Shown: one piece after another, positions 49,262-60,477 of the stretch | Numbering within the stretch: the stretch's first letter is position 1 | How the letters are laid out: each line of letters begins with the position of its first letter | Source of the DNA: Bradyrhizobium sp. WSM1743 | GTDB taxonomy: Bacteria; Pseudomonadota; Alphaproteobacteria; Rhizobiales; Xanthobacteraceae | Reading direction: 5' to 3' | Assembly (NCBI RefSeq): GCF_000473065.1 | Contig: NZ_AXAZ01000047.1 | Span: forward strand, 1 to 63,656 | Length of the DNA: 63,656 bases | Made by a program: the position numbers and the translations under genes | The notes under the pieces: generated by a model | What the model saw: the letters and a program-made list of their open reading frames with translations, nothing else | What the model was told of the DNA's origin: nothing | The model's database searches: none

Positions 49262-49287
49262 TTTTCGGGGTTTCGCCGCCCCGAAAA
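49262..49287 (+). terminator. Hairpin after the MFS gene
   Basis: TTTTCGGGG-tttcgccg-CCCCGAAAA is a perfect 9-bp stem 8 bases past the stop. It lacks a clear T run downstream. Confidence 0.6.
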
Positions 49288-49338
49288 CTGGTCTAAGACC
49301 CACCCGCGCGCGAGGGAAGACCCCGCGCTCTCGCACAA

Positions 49339-49368
49339 GGGGACGCGCGGCAAGCGCGCCCTTTTTTT
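49339..49368 (+). terminator. Strong terminator or attenuator in front of carB
   Basis: The hairpin GGGACGCGC-ggcaa-GCGCGCCC is followed by seven T residues and ends 29 bases before carB ATG. It could end the MFS transcript or act as an attenuator in a carB leader. Confidence 0.7.
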
Positions 49369-49397
49369 GTGCCCAAATTCCACTTCGGCGAGAGTTG

Positions 49398-52862
<3,465 letters not shown>

Positions 52863-53076
52863 TCGCTAGCGGCGGCGAAGCTTCCGCTAAGTGATTGGCA
52901 ATGAAGCCACAATGGCCGCAGGAACTGTCCGGCCGGGTGGTGGTTCTGTTCCGGCGCTAAGCCCATATCTGTCAACGTTCCGAGCGTCCTTCGCGCTGGA
53001 CTCCGGAAACACTGACGAATCAAGGTTGCGGCGCCCATCCGCGTTTGGGGCGCACGATCGAAGGACGAGAGAGACG

Positions 53077-53550
53077 ATGGAAAAGGTTCCGATGACCCAG
53101 GCCGGCTTTGTTGCGCTCGGGGAAGAATTGAAGCAGCGCCAGTCCGTGGACCGTCCGCGGATCATCGAGCATATCGCAGAGGCGCGCTCGCACGGAGACC
53201 TGTCGGAAAACGCGGAATATCACGCCGCAAAGGAAGAGCAGTCCCACAATGAGGGCCGCATCGCCGAGCTCGAGGACAAGCTCGCGCGCGCCGACATCAT
53301 CGATATCTCGAAACTGTCCGGCGACACCATCAAGTTCGGCGCCACGGTGACGCTGGTCGACGAGGACACCGAGAAGAAGACGGTGTGGCAGATCGTCGGC
53401 GAGGTCGAGGCCGACGCCAAGAAGGGCCGCATTTCCATCACCTCGCCACTCGCGCGCGCGCTGATCGGCAAGAAGAAGGGCGCTTCCGTCGAAGTCAACA
53501 CGCCCGGCGGCGCCAAGGCGTACGAGATCACCAAGGTGGAGTGGCGGTAG
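53077..53550 (+). CDS. greA: Transcription elongation factor GreA
   Basis: This 157-residue factor stimulates RNA cleavage by backtracked RNA polymerase. The N-terminal coiled coil has the tip acidic motif EARSHGDLSENAEYHAAKEE near residue 35, and the C-terminal FKBP-like domain ends SVEVNTPGGAKAYEITKVEW. Start ATG 53077 (MEKVPMTQAGF) is 22 bases after a purine-rich leader. A strong terminator follows. greA commonly follows carB in rhizobia, and the 214-base gap suggests its own promoter. Confidence 0.96.
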   Translation: MEKVPMTQAGFVALGEELKQRQSVDRPRIIEHIAEARSHGDLSENAEYHAAKEEQSHNEGRIAELEDKLARADIIDISKLSGDTIKFGATVTLVDEDTEKKTVWQIVGEVEADAKKGRISITSPLARALIGKKKGASVEVNTPGGAKAYEITKVEWR

Positions 53551-53581
53551 GGATTTGCCGCTGCACATGGTGGCGAATTGG

Positions 53582-53609
53582 AAAAGGCCGCGCAACGCGC
53601 GGCCTTTTT
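53582..53609 (+). terminator. Intrinsic terminator after greA
   Basis: AAAAGGCCGCGC-aac-GCGCGGCCTTTTT lies 31 bases past the greA stop. Confidence 0.9.
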
Positions 53610-53648
53610 GCTTTCGCGTGTTGTGAAAGCGCTCACACTCTCGCCACA

Positions 53649-53728
53649 CGTCATTGCGAGCGCAGCGAAGCAATCCAAACTGCCACTGCGGAAAGACTCT
53701 GGATTGCTTCGCTACGCTCGCAATGACG
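53649..53728. repeat. Long inverted repeat (CGTCATTGCGAGCG type)
   Basis: Same family as 30784-30899: CGTCATTGCGAGCGCAGCGA pairs with CGCTACGCTCGCAATGACG, with CAATCCA/TGGATTG inside. Confidence 0.85.
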
Positions 53729-53758
53729 ATGTTGATGCAGCGAGCACAACTCCATCAC

Positions 53759-53904
53759 CGTCACCCTGAGTTGGCCGCTTCTTCAGCGGCCCTCGAAGGG
53801 CAACGGCCCGGCTGTTGCCGCGCGCTGCTGCAAGCGGGCCGTGCATCCTTCGAGGCTCCCCATGGGACGCATTGCGCCCCATGCCTCGCGCCTCAGGATG
53901 ACGG
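53759..53904. repeat. Long inverted repeat (CACCCTGAG ... CTCAGGATGACGG type)
   Basis: This is a relative of 35591-35722 with CCGTCACCCTGAG and CTCAGGATGACGG ends and inner CCTTCGAGG arms. It lies between greA and the Lrp gene. Confidence 0.8.
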
Positions 53905-53927
53905 ATTGGAAGCCCGCTTGGCGCCGG

Positions 53928-54407
53928 CTACCTTCTCCCCTTCACCTCCAGCGGCACCGCCGCCTCGTATTTCGAATTGTGCAGCACCAATGACGTCCGC
54001 ACGTTGCGGACATGGGGCGCCGCGGTGAGGTGCGTGACGAAATCCTGGAAAGTCGCCATGTCGGGGGCGACGCATTTCAGGATGAAATCGACTTCGCCCG
54101 ACAGCATCCAGCATTCCCGCACCAACGGCTCGGCGCGGACGAATTCCTCGAAGGCGCGCAAATCCGCCTCGGCCTGGCTGGACAGGTGCACGACGGCGAA
54201 CACGGTAACGTCGAAACCGAGCTTGCGCGCGTCCAGGAGGCCCCGATAGCCATGGATATAGCCCTCCTCCTCCAGCGCGCGGACGCGACGCAGGCAGGGG
54301 GGCGGCGAGATGCCGACGCGCTTGGCCAGCTCGACATTGGTGATTCGACCGTCGGCCTGAATCTCGGCGAGAATTTTCAGGTCGATCTCGTCCAGGTTCC
54401 GCGACAC
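53928..54407 (-). CDS. Lrp/AsnC-family regulator
   Basis: This 159-residue regulator begins at GTG 54407 (RNLDEIDLKILAEIQADGR) with the helix-turn-helix ELAKRVGISPPPCLRRVRAL near residue 28. The C-terminal RAM domain shows FAVVHLSSQAEADLRAFEEF near residue 76 and the effector-binding turn MLSGEVDFILKCVAPDM near 105. It is divergent from trxB. The Lrp group senses amino acids and can activate or repress; targets here are not known. Confidence 0.93.
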   Translation of the reverse strand: MSRNLDEIDLKILAEIQADGRITNVELAKRVGISPPPCLRRVRALEEEGYIHGYRGLLDARKLGFDVTVFAVVHLSSQAEADLRAFEEFVRAEPLVRECWMLSGEVDFILKCVAPDMATFQDFVTHLTAAPHVRNVRTSLVLHNSKYEAAVPLEVKGRR

Positions 54408-54674
54408 GTGATTGGAACTCCTGCCCTTTGCGGACGGTATGGGTGATTTGTCGAAATCCTCATAGCCCAGTCCACACGGGCGGCGCAATTTTATTGCGCG
54501 CGCAGCGCAAATCGACTTTTGTTCCCTGTTGGAAAAATCCGCCGAGAGGGAATGCAATTCTTGCATGGCTCACCAGAACGCTTAGATTGGCTCTGATATT
54601 TCAGCGCCTCCGCGAGGCCTCCCGGCATGTTCCGCGCCCGCGCTGCAAATCCCCCGTGAAAGGCGTCCATCGAA

Positions 54675-55640
54675 ATGTCCGCTCCTGTTCATGCAAAGGT
54701 CGTCATTATCGGCTCCGGCCCCGCCGGCTACACGGCGGCGATCTACGCCGCGCGCGCGATGCTCGAGCCGATCCTGATCCAGGGCATCCAGCCCGGTGGC
54801 CAGCTCACCATCACCACCGACGTCGAGAACTATCCGGGCTTCGCCGACGTGATCCAGGGCCCCTGGCTGATGGAGCAGATGGAGAAGCAGGCGGTCCATG
54901 TCGGCACCAGGGTCGTCACTGACCTGGTCATCAAGCTTGACACTAAGCAGCGGCCCTTCCGCCTCACCTGCGACAGCGGCGACGTCTATCTCGCCGACGC
55001 CGTGATCCTCGCCACGGGCGCGCAGGCGCGCTGGCTTGGGTTGCCGTCCGAGGCGAAGTTCCAGGGCGGCGGGGTGTCGGCCTGCGCCACCTGCGACGGC
55101 TTCTTCTACCGCGGCAAGGAAGTCATCGTGGTTGGCGGCGGCAACTCCGCGGTCGAGGAAGCCCTGTACCTCACCAACCATGCCTCGCAGGTCACCATCG
55201 TGCATCGTCGCGATCACTTCCGCGCCGAGCGCATCCTGCAGGAACGCCTGTTCAAGCATCCGAAGATCAAGGTGATCTGGGACTCCGCCGTCGACGAGAT
55301 CTGCGGCACCGAGAACCCCAACAAGGTCACCCATGTCCGGCTCAGGAACGTCAGGTCCGGCGCACTGAAGGACGTGAAGGCCGACGGCGTCTTCATCGCC
55401 ATCGGCCATGCGCCGGCGACCGAACTCGTCAAGGATCAGGTCAAGCTGAAACCGTCGGGCTATGTCGAGGTCGCCCCGAACTCGACCGCCACCTCGGTGC
55501 CCGGCCTGTTCGCCGCCGGCGACGTCGCCGACGAGACCTATCGCCAGGCCGTGACGGCCGCCGGCCTCGGCTGCATGGCCGCACTCGAAGCCGAACGTTT
55601 CTTGGCCCTTCGCGCCAGCGAGCGCGCGGCAGCGGAATAG
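54675..55640 (+). CDS. trxB: Thioredoxin-disulfide reductase
   Basis: This 321-residue flavoprotein passes electrons from NADPH through FAD and a redox-active disulfide to thioredoxin. The FAD-binding motif is VVIIGSGPAGYTAAIYAARA near residue 9. The active-site cysteines are in SACATCDGFFYRG near residue 137. The NADPH motif is VVGGGNSAVEEALYL near 155, and the C-terminal FAD motif is PGLFAAGDVADETYRQAVTA near 276. It is divergent from the Lrp gene and followed closely by a LysR gene. Confidence 0.96.
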   Translation: MSAPVHAKVVIIGSGPAGYTAAIYAARAMLEPILIQGIQPGGQLTITTDVENYPGFADVIQGPWLMEQMEKQAVHVGTRVVTDLVIKLDTKQRPFRLTCDSGDVYLADAVILATGAQARWLGLPSEAKFQGGGVSACATCDGFFYRGKEVIVVGGGNSAVEEALYLTNHASQVTIVHRRDHFRAERILQERLFKHPKIKVIWDSAVDEICGTENPNKVTHVRLRNVRSGALKDVKADGVFIAIGHAPATELVKDQVKLKPSGYVEVAPNSTATSVPGLFAAGDVADETYRQAVTAAGLGCMAALEAERFLALRASERAAAE

Positions 55641-55644
55641 AATC

Positions 55645-56568
55645 ATGCCTCGAACACGCGACGGATTTACGGATATGGACTGGGACAAGCTGAAGGTGTT
55701 TCACGCGGCGGCGGAAGCGGGCAGCTTCACGCATGCGGGCGAGCAGCTCGGCCTGTCGCAATCGGCGGTGTCGCGCCAGGTCTCGGCGCTGGAGCAGGAG
55801 CTCTCGGTCTCGCTGTTCCACCGCCACGCCCGCGGCCTGATCCTCACCGAGCAGGGCGACCTGTTGTTCCGCACTGCGCATGACGTGTTCATGCAGCTTC
55901 AGGCGGCGCGCGCCAAGCTGACCGACAGCCGCGAGCGGCCGAGCGGCGACCTCAAGATCACCACCACGCCTGGCGTCGGCATCAACTGGCTGATCCCGCG
56001 GCTCGGCGAGTTCACCGCGCTCTATCCGGAGATCCGGATCTCGCTGATCGTCACCGACGAGGAGCTCGATCTGTCGATGCGCGAGGCGGACGTCGCGATC
56101 CGCACCCGCAAGCCGACGCAGCCGGATCTGATCCAGCGCAAGCTGTTCGCGATGGGCTTCCACGCCTATTGCTCACCGGAATACATCAAGCGCTTCGGCA
56201 CGCCGCGCACGCTGGAGGAGCTCGACTCGCACCGCATCATCACGCTTGCCGATGGCAACTTCGCGCCGCACTTACAGAACCGCAACTGGCTGGTCGAAGC
56301 CGGTCGCAACGGATCGGGTCCGCGCGAAGCCTATTTCAAGGTCAACAACATCCTGGGACTCGTGCGCGCCTGTCAGCAGGGGCTCGGCATCGCTGCCCTG
56401 CCCGACTACCTCGTCGAGGAGCAGAGCAAGCTCGTGCAGCTGTTCGGCGAGTCGGATTCGATCCAGCTCGACACCTACTTCGTCTATCCCGAGGAGTTGA
56501 AGACGGTCGCGCGCGTGCAGGTGTTCCGCGACTTCGTGGTGAGCAAGGCGCAGCGCTGGCCGTCCTGA
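55645..56568 (+). CDS. LysR-family regulator downstream of trxB
   Basis: This 307-residue regulator has the N-terminal winged helix KLKVFHAAAEAGSFTHAGEQ and LGLSQSAVSRQVSALEQELS near residues 16-50, and a periplasmic-binding-protein-like effector domain beginning near GDLKITTTPGVGINWLIPRL at residue 100. It starts 4 bases after trxB, so the two are probably co-transcribed. ATG 55645 is used; ATG 55675 (MDWDKLKVF) would also give a complete domain. Effector and targets are unknown. Confidence 0.9.
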   Translation: MPRTRDGFTDMDWDKLKVFHAAAEAGSFTHAGEQLGLSQSAVSRQVSALEQELSVSLFHRHARGLILTEQGDLLFRTAHDVFMQLQAARAKLTDSRERPSGDLKITTTPGVGINWLIPRLGEFTALYPEIRISLIVTDEELDLSMREADVAIRTRKPTQPDLIQRKLFAMGFHAYCSPEYIKRFGTPRTLEELDSHRIITLADGNFAPHLQNRNWLVEAGRNGSGPREAYFKVNNILGLVRACQQGLGIAALPDYLVEEQSKLVQLFGESDSIQLDTYFVYPEELKTVARVQVFRDFVVSKAQRWPS

Positions 56569-56599
56569 TTTCCGCATGACTGACATGCGGCCCCGGCTG

Positions 56600-56629
56600 T
56601 TGCTGCAGGGCACTCGGCAAGCCCATAAT
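56600..56629 (+). promoter_or_regulatory. Promoter of candidate small RNA A
   Basis: TTGCTG (56600-56605), 18 bases, CATAAT (56624-56629). It lies just after the LysR stop codon. Confidence 0.5.
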
Positions 56630-56635
56630 GTTTGC

Positions 56636-56770
56636 ACGCTGAGCCTTCGCGTTGCGCATTTGTCCCCCTCCTCCAGTGGCGCGGGAGTTCAGTAATCCCT
56701 CTTGGAAGGTGATTGTGTCGGCCTCACGTGGCCAATACCTAAGCCGGGCCCTCGGGTCCGGCTTTTTTTC
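56636..56770 (+). ncRNA. Candidate small RNA A
   Basis: About 135 bases run from a promoter-like pair to an intrinsic terminator at 56744-56770. No open frame with a ribosome-binding site covers it. The middle contains a pyrimidine-rich CCCCCTCCTCC stretch near 56672 that is complementary to Shine-Dalgarno sequences, a CTCC/GGGAG pairing, and a GGCC-tcacgt-GGCC hairpin at 56721-56734. Exposed CU-rich loops are common in alphaproteobacterial regulatory RNAs. The family is not recognised. Confidence 0.5.
56744..56770 (+). terminator. Intrinsic terminator of small RNA A
   Basis: GCCGGGCCC-tc-GGGTCCGGC is followed by seven T residues. Confidence 0.85.
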
Positions 56771-56801
56771 GTCAAAAAGCGGCTTCGCCTTCCGCGTGTA
56801 T

Positions 56802-56829
56802 TGACAGTTCCAGGCATACCCCGCATCAT
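56802..56829 (+). promoter_or_regulatory. Promoter of candidate small RNA B
   Basis: TTGACA (56802-56807), 16 bases, CATCAT (56824-56829). The predicted start falls at the first base of the outer stem of RNA B. Confidence 0.5.
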
Positions 56830-56865
56830 TTACACATGATCACGAAGTCGTGCGCAGTCATCTCG

Positions 56866-56889
56866 AAAAAAGGCCCCCATCCCGGGGCC
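56866..56889 (-). terminator. Hairpin usable as a minus-strand terminator
   Basis: GGCCCC-catccc-GGGGCC has six A residues on its left, which read as six T residues on the minus strand. It sits inside RNA B. Confidence 0.45.
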
Positions 56890-56938
56890 TCGGAATTTTG
56901 CGCGCACTAGCTGACTTCGTCATCGCGAACAAATCCCG

Positions 56939-56967
56939 AAAACCCCGCCGCCTGGGCGGGGTTTTTT
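56939..56967 (+). terminator. Intrinsic terminator of small RNA B
   Basis: CCCCGCC-gcctg-GGCGGGG is followed by six T residues, 46 bases before the dapA-like start codon. Confidence 0.85.
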
Positions 56968-57012
56968 CATGTGCCCTCCGTCTCAGGCTTTTTCCCGAGA
57001 AGGAGATGGAAC

Positions 57013-57921
57013 ATGACCGGATTACGAGATCATTTGCACGGGCTGTGGCTGCCGCTGGTGACGCCATTTGAGGGCGGCGCACTGGACGAGAGGTCGCTGC
57101 GGCGGCTGACGCGGCACTACAGCACGCAGGCCGTCGACGGCTTCATCCTGGGGGCGACCTCCGGCGAAGGCATGACGCTGCGGGGGGCCGAGCTCGAACA
57201 TCTCGTCGCCGTGGTGCGCGACGAGATGGCGGCCGGCGGCCGCACCCTGCCGATCTGCCTCGGGCTCTCGGGCGCGGACACCTCGCGCCTGCAGGAGCGC
57301 CTCGACGGGACCGCGGACTGGCCGATCGACGGTTACCTGATCGCCAGCCCCTATTACGTGCGGCCGTCGCAGCGCGGCCTCTTGGCGCATTTCGAGGCGC
57401 TCGCCGACCACGCCGCATGGCCGATCGCGCTCTACAACATTCCCTATCGCTGCGCGGTCAACATCACCAACCAGACCATGCTGCGGCTTGCCGAGCACAA
57501 GAACATCGTCGGCCTGAAGGATTGCGGCGCGAGCCGCGAGCAGTCGATCGCGCTGCTGCGCGACCGGCCGAAGGACTTTCGCGTGCTCACCGGCGAGGAC
57601 GCCAACTATTTCGAGGCGCTCAGTGACGGCGCCGACGGCGGCATCGTGCTGTCGGCCCATGTCGAGACCGCGACCTTTGCAGCCGTGTATGCCGAGCTGA
57701 AGCGCGGCAACCACGATGCGGCGCTGGCGCGCTGGCAGGAGGTTGCCGAGCTGACGCGGCTCTTGTTCACCGAGCCGAGCCCCGCGCCGGCGAAGTACTG
57801 GCTGTGGCGCAGCGGCCTGATCGACAGCGCCGAAGTGCGCCTGCCGATGGTGGAAGTGAGCAGCGAGCTCGCGGCGGCGATCGATCGCGAGATCGAGCGA
57901 CGGACGAAAGTCGCGGCGTAG
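57013..57921 (+). CDS. Dihydrodipicolinate synthase-family aldolase (DapA-like)
   Basis: This 302-residue class I aldolase forms a Schiff base with pyruvate. ATG 57013 is preceded by AAGGAG. The N-terminus LWLPLVTPFEGGALDERSLR and ATSGEGMTL near residue 47 match the family, with YNIPYRCAVNIT near 143 supplying the tyrosine and VGLKDCGAS near 168 the Schiff-base lysine. It may be the lysine and diaminopimelate enzyme 4-hydroxy-tetrahydrodipicolinate synthase or a paralogue using another aldehyde; bacteria of this group carry several. It has its own promoter, because a terminator lies just upstream. Confidence 0.88.
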   Translation: MTGLRDHLHGLWLPLVTPFEGGALDERSLRRLTRHYSTQAVDGFILGATSGEGMTLRGAELEHLVAVVRDEMAAGGRTLPICLGLSGADTSRLQERLDGTADWPIDGYLIASPYYVRPSQRGLLAHFEALADHAAWPIALYNIPYRCAVNITNQTMLRLAEHKNIVGLKDCGASREQSIALLRDRPKDFRVLTGEDANYFEALSDGADGGIVLSAHVETATFAAVYAELKRGNHDAALARWQEVAELTRLLFTEPSPAPAKYWLWRSGLIDSAEVRLPMVEVSSELAAAIDREIERRTKVAA

Positions 57922-57955
57922 CGGCACTGTCTCTCGACGCGCACGCTGCTCTTCC

Positions 57956-58100
57956 TTCTCCCCTTGCGGGAGAAGGTGGCGCGAAGCGCCGGATGAGGGG
58001 TATCTATCCGCACGGCAAAAGCTGCGTGCGTGGAGAGAGACCCCTCACCCGTCTCGCCGCTATGCGGCGAGCCACCCCCTCCCGCAAGGGGAGAGGGTAA
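57956..58100. repeat. Long inverted repeat (TCTCCCCTTGCGGGAGAAGG type)
   Basis: TTCTCCCCTTGCGGGAGAAGG at one end and CCCTCCCGCAAGGGGAGAGGG at the other are complementary, with GGATGAGGGG/CCCCTCACCC inside. A short copy lies at 43171-43222. Confidence 0.85.
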
Positions 58101-58212
58101 GACAGGTCGTGGTTAACAGCGCGCGAACGCCCTTCGCAGCCGCCGCATGGCGCATCCACGGCTCGTTTACGCAATCGGGCCTATCGTTTCCGCAAAGGAC
58201 TTCCAGAGGGGA

Positions 58213-58368
58213 ATGACCATGGGGCATCGCATCCGGCCGACGGCCGCGCGGCAATTCGCGCCGGCTGATCTCTTGCAGGGCATTCTGGTGGTGTCGTCGT
58301 TCGGGTTCTGGGCGGTGATGCTCGGCCTGATGCCGGTGCTGCTGTTTCGCGTCTGGCTGGTCGGCTGA
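58213..58368 (+). CDS. Small single-span membrane protein 1, 51 aa
   Basis: ATG 58213 follows an excellent ribosome-binding site (GAGGGGA). A basic, polar N-terminus of about 17 residues leads into PADLLQGILVVSSFGFWAVM and LGLMPVLLFRVWLVG, a single transmembrane helix or re-entrant pair. The C-terminal pattern G-F-W-A-V-M-L-x-L-x-P-V matches that of the next small protein. No family is known to me. It probably sits in the inner membrane. Confidence 0.6.
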   Translation: MTMGHRIRPTAARQFAPADLLQGILVVSSFGFWAVMLGLMPVLLFRVWLVG

Positions 58369-58497
58369 CGCGAGCGAGCGCGGGATGGTTAATCCGTAGG
58401 TCACGGCTACGTTCAAATTGGCAGGTAGCAGCGACCCGGATCTTAAAACATCCCGGTTAGGTTTGGCGCCATAAGCGAAGAAATCGCGGAGGCGTTT

Positions 58498-58644
58498 GTG
58501 AATAGTCATAATGAACCGGCGTCGCATTGCGACGCCGGACAGCAGGGCTTTACCACCGAGGACATTCTCTGGGCGACCGGCATCTGGTCGGTGATCCTCA
58601 CCTTGTCGCCGGTCATCGTGTTCTACATGCTGTTGGTGGCGTAA
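58498..58644 (+). CDS. Small single-span membrane protein 2, 48 aa
   Basis: The start is GTG 58498, five bases after CGGAGG. The polar N-terminus contains a single cysteine and leads into TEDILWATGIWSVILTLSPV and IVFYMLLVA. Aligned with the preceding protein, about ten of 21 residues in the membrane segment are identical (G, W, V, L, L, P, V, F, L, V), so the two look like paralogues. A terminator follows at 58671. The gene is too short for standard gene finders and starts with GTG. Confidence 0.6.
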   Translation: MNSHNEPASHCDAGQQGFTTEDILWATGIWSVILTLSPVIVFYMLLVA

Positions 58645-58670
58645 GACACCCGCATCGGTCCGGAAACGCA

Positions 58671-58697
58671 AAACGCGCGGCTCGCCCGCGCGTTTTT
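58671..58697 (+). terminator. Intrinsic terminator after the small membrane proteins
   Basis: AAACGCGCGG-ctcg-CCCGCGCGTTTTT lies 27 bases past the second small gene and faces the end of parA. Confidence 0.85.
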
Positions 58698-58723
58698 CGT
58701 ATCCAGGAAATGACCAATGAAAA

Positions 58724-59401
58724 TTAAGCGGCCTGCTTGTGCATTGCGCCGGACGCCGACGCCGTGCCGCGAATAGCCTTCACCGAACGCTCGATCGCCG
58801 CCCACAGCCTTGCGATCTCCTGAGCCGCGCGGCTCTCGGCCTGATACTCGCGCGCGCCTTCGCCGTGGCTGAGCGCCATCAGCAAATCCGAACGGTTGGT
58901 GATCTGGCCGCCCCACACCGGAGCGCGGAATTTCGCCAGCGCTTCGCGGGCGATGGTGACGATCGGGCTTTCGGCCTCATCACGGCGCGCCGGCGCACCG
59001 TTGAGCACGACCGCGTAGGGCTTGCGCGCCGCGCGGCACATCTGGATGGTTTCCTGAACCGCGTTGACGTCGAACACGCCGGGCCGCGCCGGAATGATCA
59101 CCATGGTCGCATTGCGGATCGCGTCGTCGACGACGGCCGACAGGTTCGGCGGCGTGTCGATCAACACCCATTCATAACCGTCGCGCTTGGCAGCGGAGAC
59201 GATGCCGCTGACGGAGTTCACGGCAGCCTTGATCGGCGGCTCGTTGGTGCCACGCAGCTTGTGCCACAGCGTCAGCGAGCCCTGCGGATCCGCATCCACG
59301 AGCATGACCTGCTTGCTCGCCTTGATCTGCGCGGCGAGATGTGCAGCCAGGGTACTCTTGCCCGAGCCGCCTTTACGCGATGCAAAAACAATAACGTTCA
59401 T
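58724..59401 (-). CDS. Orphan ParA-family ATPase
   Basis: This 225-residue P-loop ATPase has the deviant Walker A VIVFASRKGGSGKSTLAAHL at the N-terminus, Walker A' VMLVDADPQGSLTLW near residue 33, and Walker B WVLIDTPPNLSAVVDDAIRN near 78. ATG 59401 is preceded by GGAGG; the longer frame to 59494 is not supported. No parB is beside it, so it is an orphan ParA. Such proteins position plasmid, chromosome or protein cargo on the nucleoid. A 12-bp perfect palindrome lies 135 bases upstream. Confidence 0.88.
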   Translation of the reverse strand: MNVIVFASRKGGSGKSTLAAHLAAQIKASKQVMLVDADPQGSLTLWHKLRGTNEPPIKAAVNSVSGIVSAAKRDGYEWVLIDTPPNLSAVVDDAIRNATMVIIPARPGVFDVNAVQETIQMCRAARKPYAVVLNGAPARRDEAESPIVTIAREALAKFRAPVWGGQITNRSDLLMALSHGEGAREYQAESRAAQEIARLWAAIERSVKAIRGTASASGAMHKQAA

Positions 59402-59782
59402 ACCTTCGGCCTCCAGATTGACCCCAGGCCGCGAAAATGAATCAGCGCGGTGATTCGGGAAAGAAAAATTTATCAAAGGTTGCGTTGCGGCCACGAAATA
59501 ACAAGGCGTGTTGGCATTTGAGTCACACTGCTGACTGTGACGTCACACACGAACTGCAACAAAACGCTTCGCGCGCGGGCAATCGTGCGTTTTTTGAGCA
59601 ACGAGCGGGCCGACGCAACCTTGCCGCGCAAACCTGCGGGCGACTCTTTTCCGTCGCGGGCGCCCGAAACGGCTGCAGGGCTGCGCGGCGTTGCGCGAAC
59701 AAAACGAGTCCGGTGGCTGTCGCGAGACTGATGCTGCCGGCCGGACGGAGGTTTCAAAACAGGAACGCGCTTCGCTCGGGAC
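59402..59782. other. parA upstream region, no gene
   Basis: No supported gene is present. The stretch contains the palindrome at 59536-59547 and scattered open frames with arginine-rich shadow translations. Confidence 0.4.
59522..59547. promoter_or_regulatory. Candidate operator upstream of parA
   Basis: GTCACA at 59522-59527, then TGTGACGTCACA, a perfect 12-bp palindrome at 59536-59547. Three half-sites of the same sequence occur in 26 bases. Confidence 0.45.
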
Positions 59783-60127
59783 TCAGCCTTCGCTGGATTT
59801 CTTCTTCTTCGCCGCCGGCTTGGCGCTCTTCTTCGCGGTCTTCGGCGCGATGTTGGTCGGCTTGCCGGCGCGCAACTCGCCCGGCTCGGGGCCGGGGCGG
59901 AAGAACACCCGGCATTGCGGCGAGAGCTGCGCCTTCTTCTTGATCATGCAGGCGGTGATGGCATCGACGTTCGGAACGAACTCGCCGCACAGCCGCATCG
60001 CATCCGGCGTGCAGGCCTGCTGCTCCTCCTGGGTGTAGGCGAAACCTGAGCGCGGCAGCGCCAAGACGGCGAGGGCCAGCGAGAGGCCTCCGACGGCCAA
60101 TGACTTCTTCAAGCGAAATGCCGGCAT
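59783..60127 (-). CDS. Secreted cysteine-containing protein with Lys/Ala tail, 114 aa
   Basis: A signal peptide (KKSLAVGGLSLALAVLALPR) precedes a short domain with four cysteines spaced as in QACTPDAMRLCGEFVPN and ITACMIKKKAQLSPQC, probably two disulfides. A long Lys/Ala/Pro tail (PKTAKKSAKPAAKKKKSSE) follows. Similar small proteins are common in Bradyrhizobium, without a known role. The tail could bind nucleic acids or the acidic cell envelope. ATG 60127 is chosen. It lies upstream of an inverted repeat. Confidence 0.7.
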   Translation of the reverse strand: MPAFRLKKSLAVGGLSLALAVLALPRSGFAYTQEEQQACTPDAMRLCGEFVPNVDAITACMIKKKAQLSPQCRVFFRPGPEPGELRAGKPTNIAPKTAKKSAKPAAKKKKSSEG

Positions 60128-60254
60128 CGATTTCCCCCACATGTCGAGTCGGTGCGAATAGTGGGTGAACGGCGGTTCGTTGGCAACCGAGGGGAGATGC
60201 GAAAGGTCTGACGTGTGCGGTCTGGGCAACAGGGTGAGAGCGGCCGCCTTCTCC

Positions 60255-60398
60255 GCTGTCGTCGCCCGGCCTTGTGCGCAATTGCGCACTGGACCGGGCG
60301 ACCCAGTATTCCAGAGACGCCGGACGTCCCCCGAGAAGCCGCGGCGTACTGGATCCCCCGCTCCAGTGCGCGGTTGCGCACAAGGCGGGGGATGACAG
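60255..60398. repeat. Long inverted repeat (GTCGTCGCCCGGC type)
   Basis: GCTGTCGTCGCCCGGCCTTG pairs with CAAGGCGGGGGATGACAGC. Inner palindromes GTGCGCAATTGCGCAC and GTGCGCGGTTGCGCAC sit near each end. Confidence 0.8.
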
Positions 60399-60477
60399 CC
60401 GTGGGTGGGCAGACACCGCAGCTGAACCTTTGGCGGAGCTGGCGAGATGGTGCTCAGGCGGAGGCTTGGGATGCCGT

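Larger units (their letters stand above)
56838..56967 (+). ncRNA. Candidate structured small RNA B
   Basis: The outer stem GATCACGAAGTC (56838-56849) pairs with GACTTCGTCATC (56913-56924) with one mismatch. The next stem GTGCGC (56850-56855) pairs with GCGCAC (56902-56907), leaving a 5-base bulge. An inner hairpin GGCCCC/GGGGCC preceded by six A residues caps it, and an intrinsic terminator at 56939-56967 follows. Promoter, rod-like fold and terminator together argue for a stable RNA of about 130 bases. It resembles no family I can name. Confidence 0.55.

Noticed and set aside
48399..49397. Upstream in-frame extension of carB through the MFS gene
   Set aside because: The extension is an out-of-frame reading of the MFS gene. 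CarB homology starts at ATG 49398 and two hairpins separate the genes, so there is no fusion.
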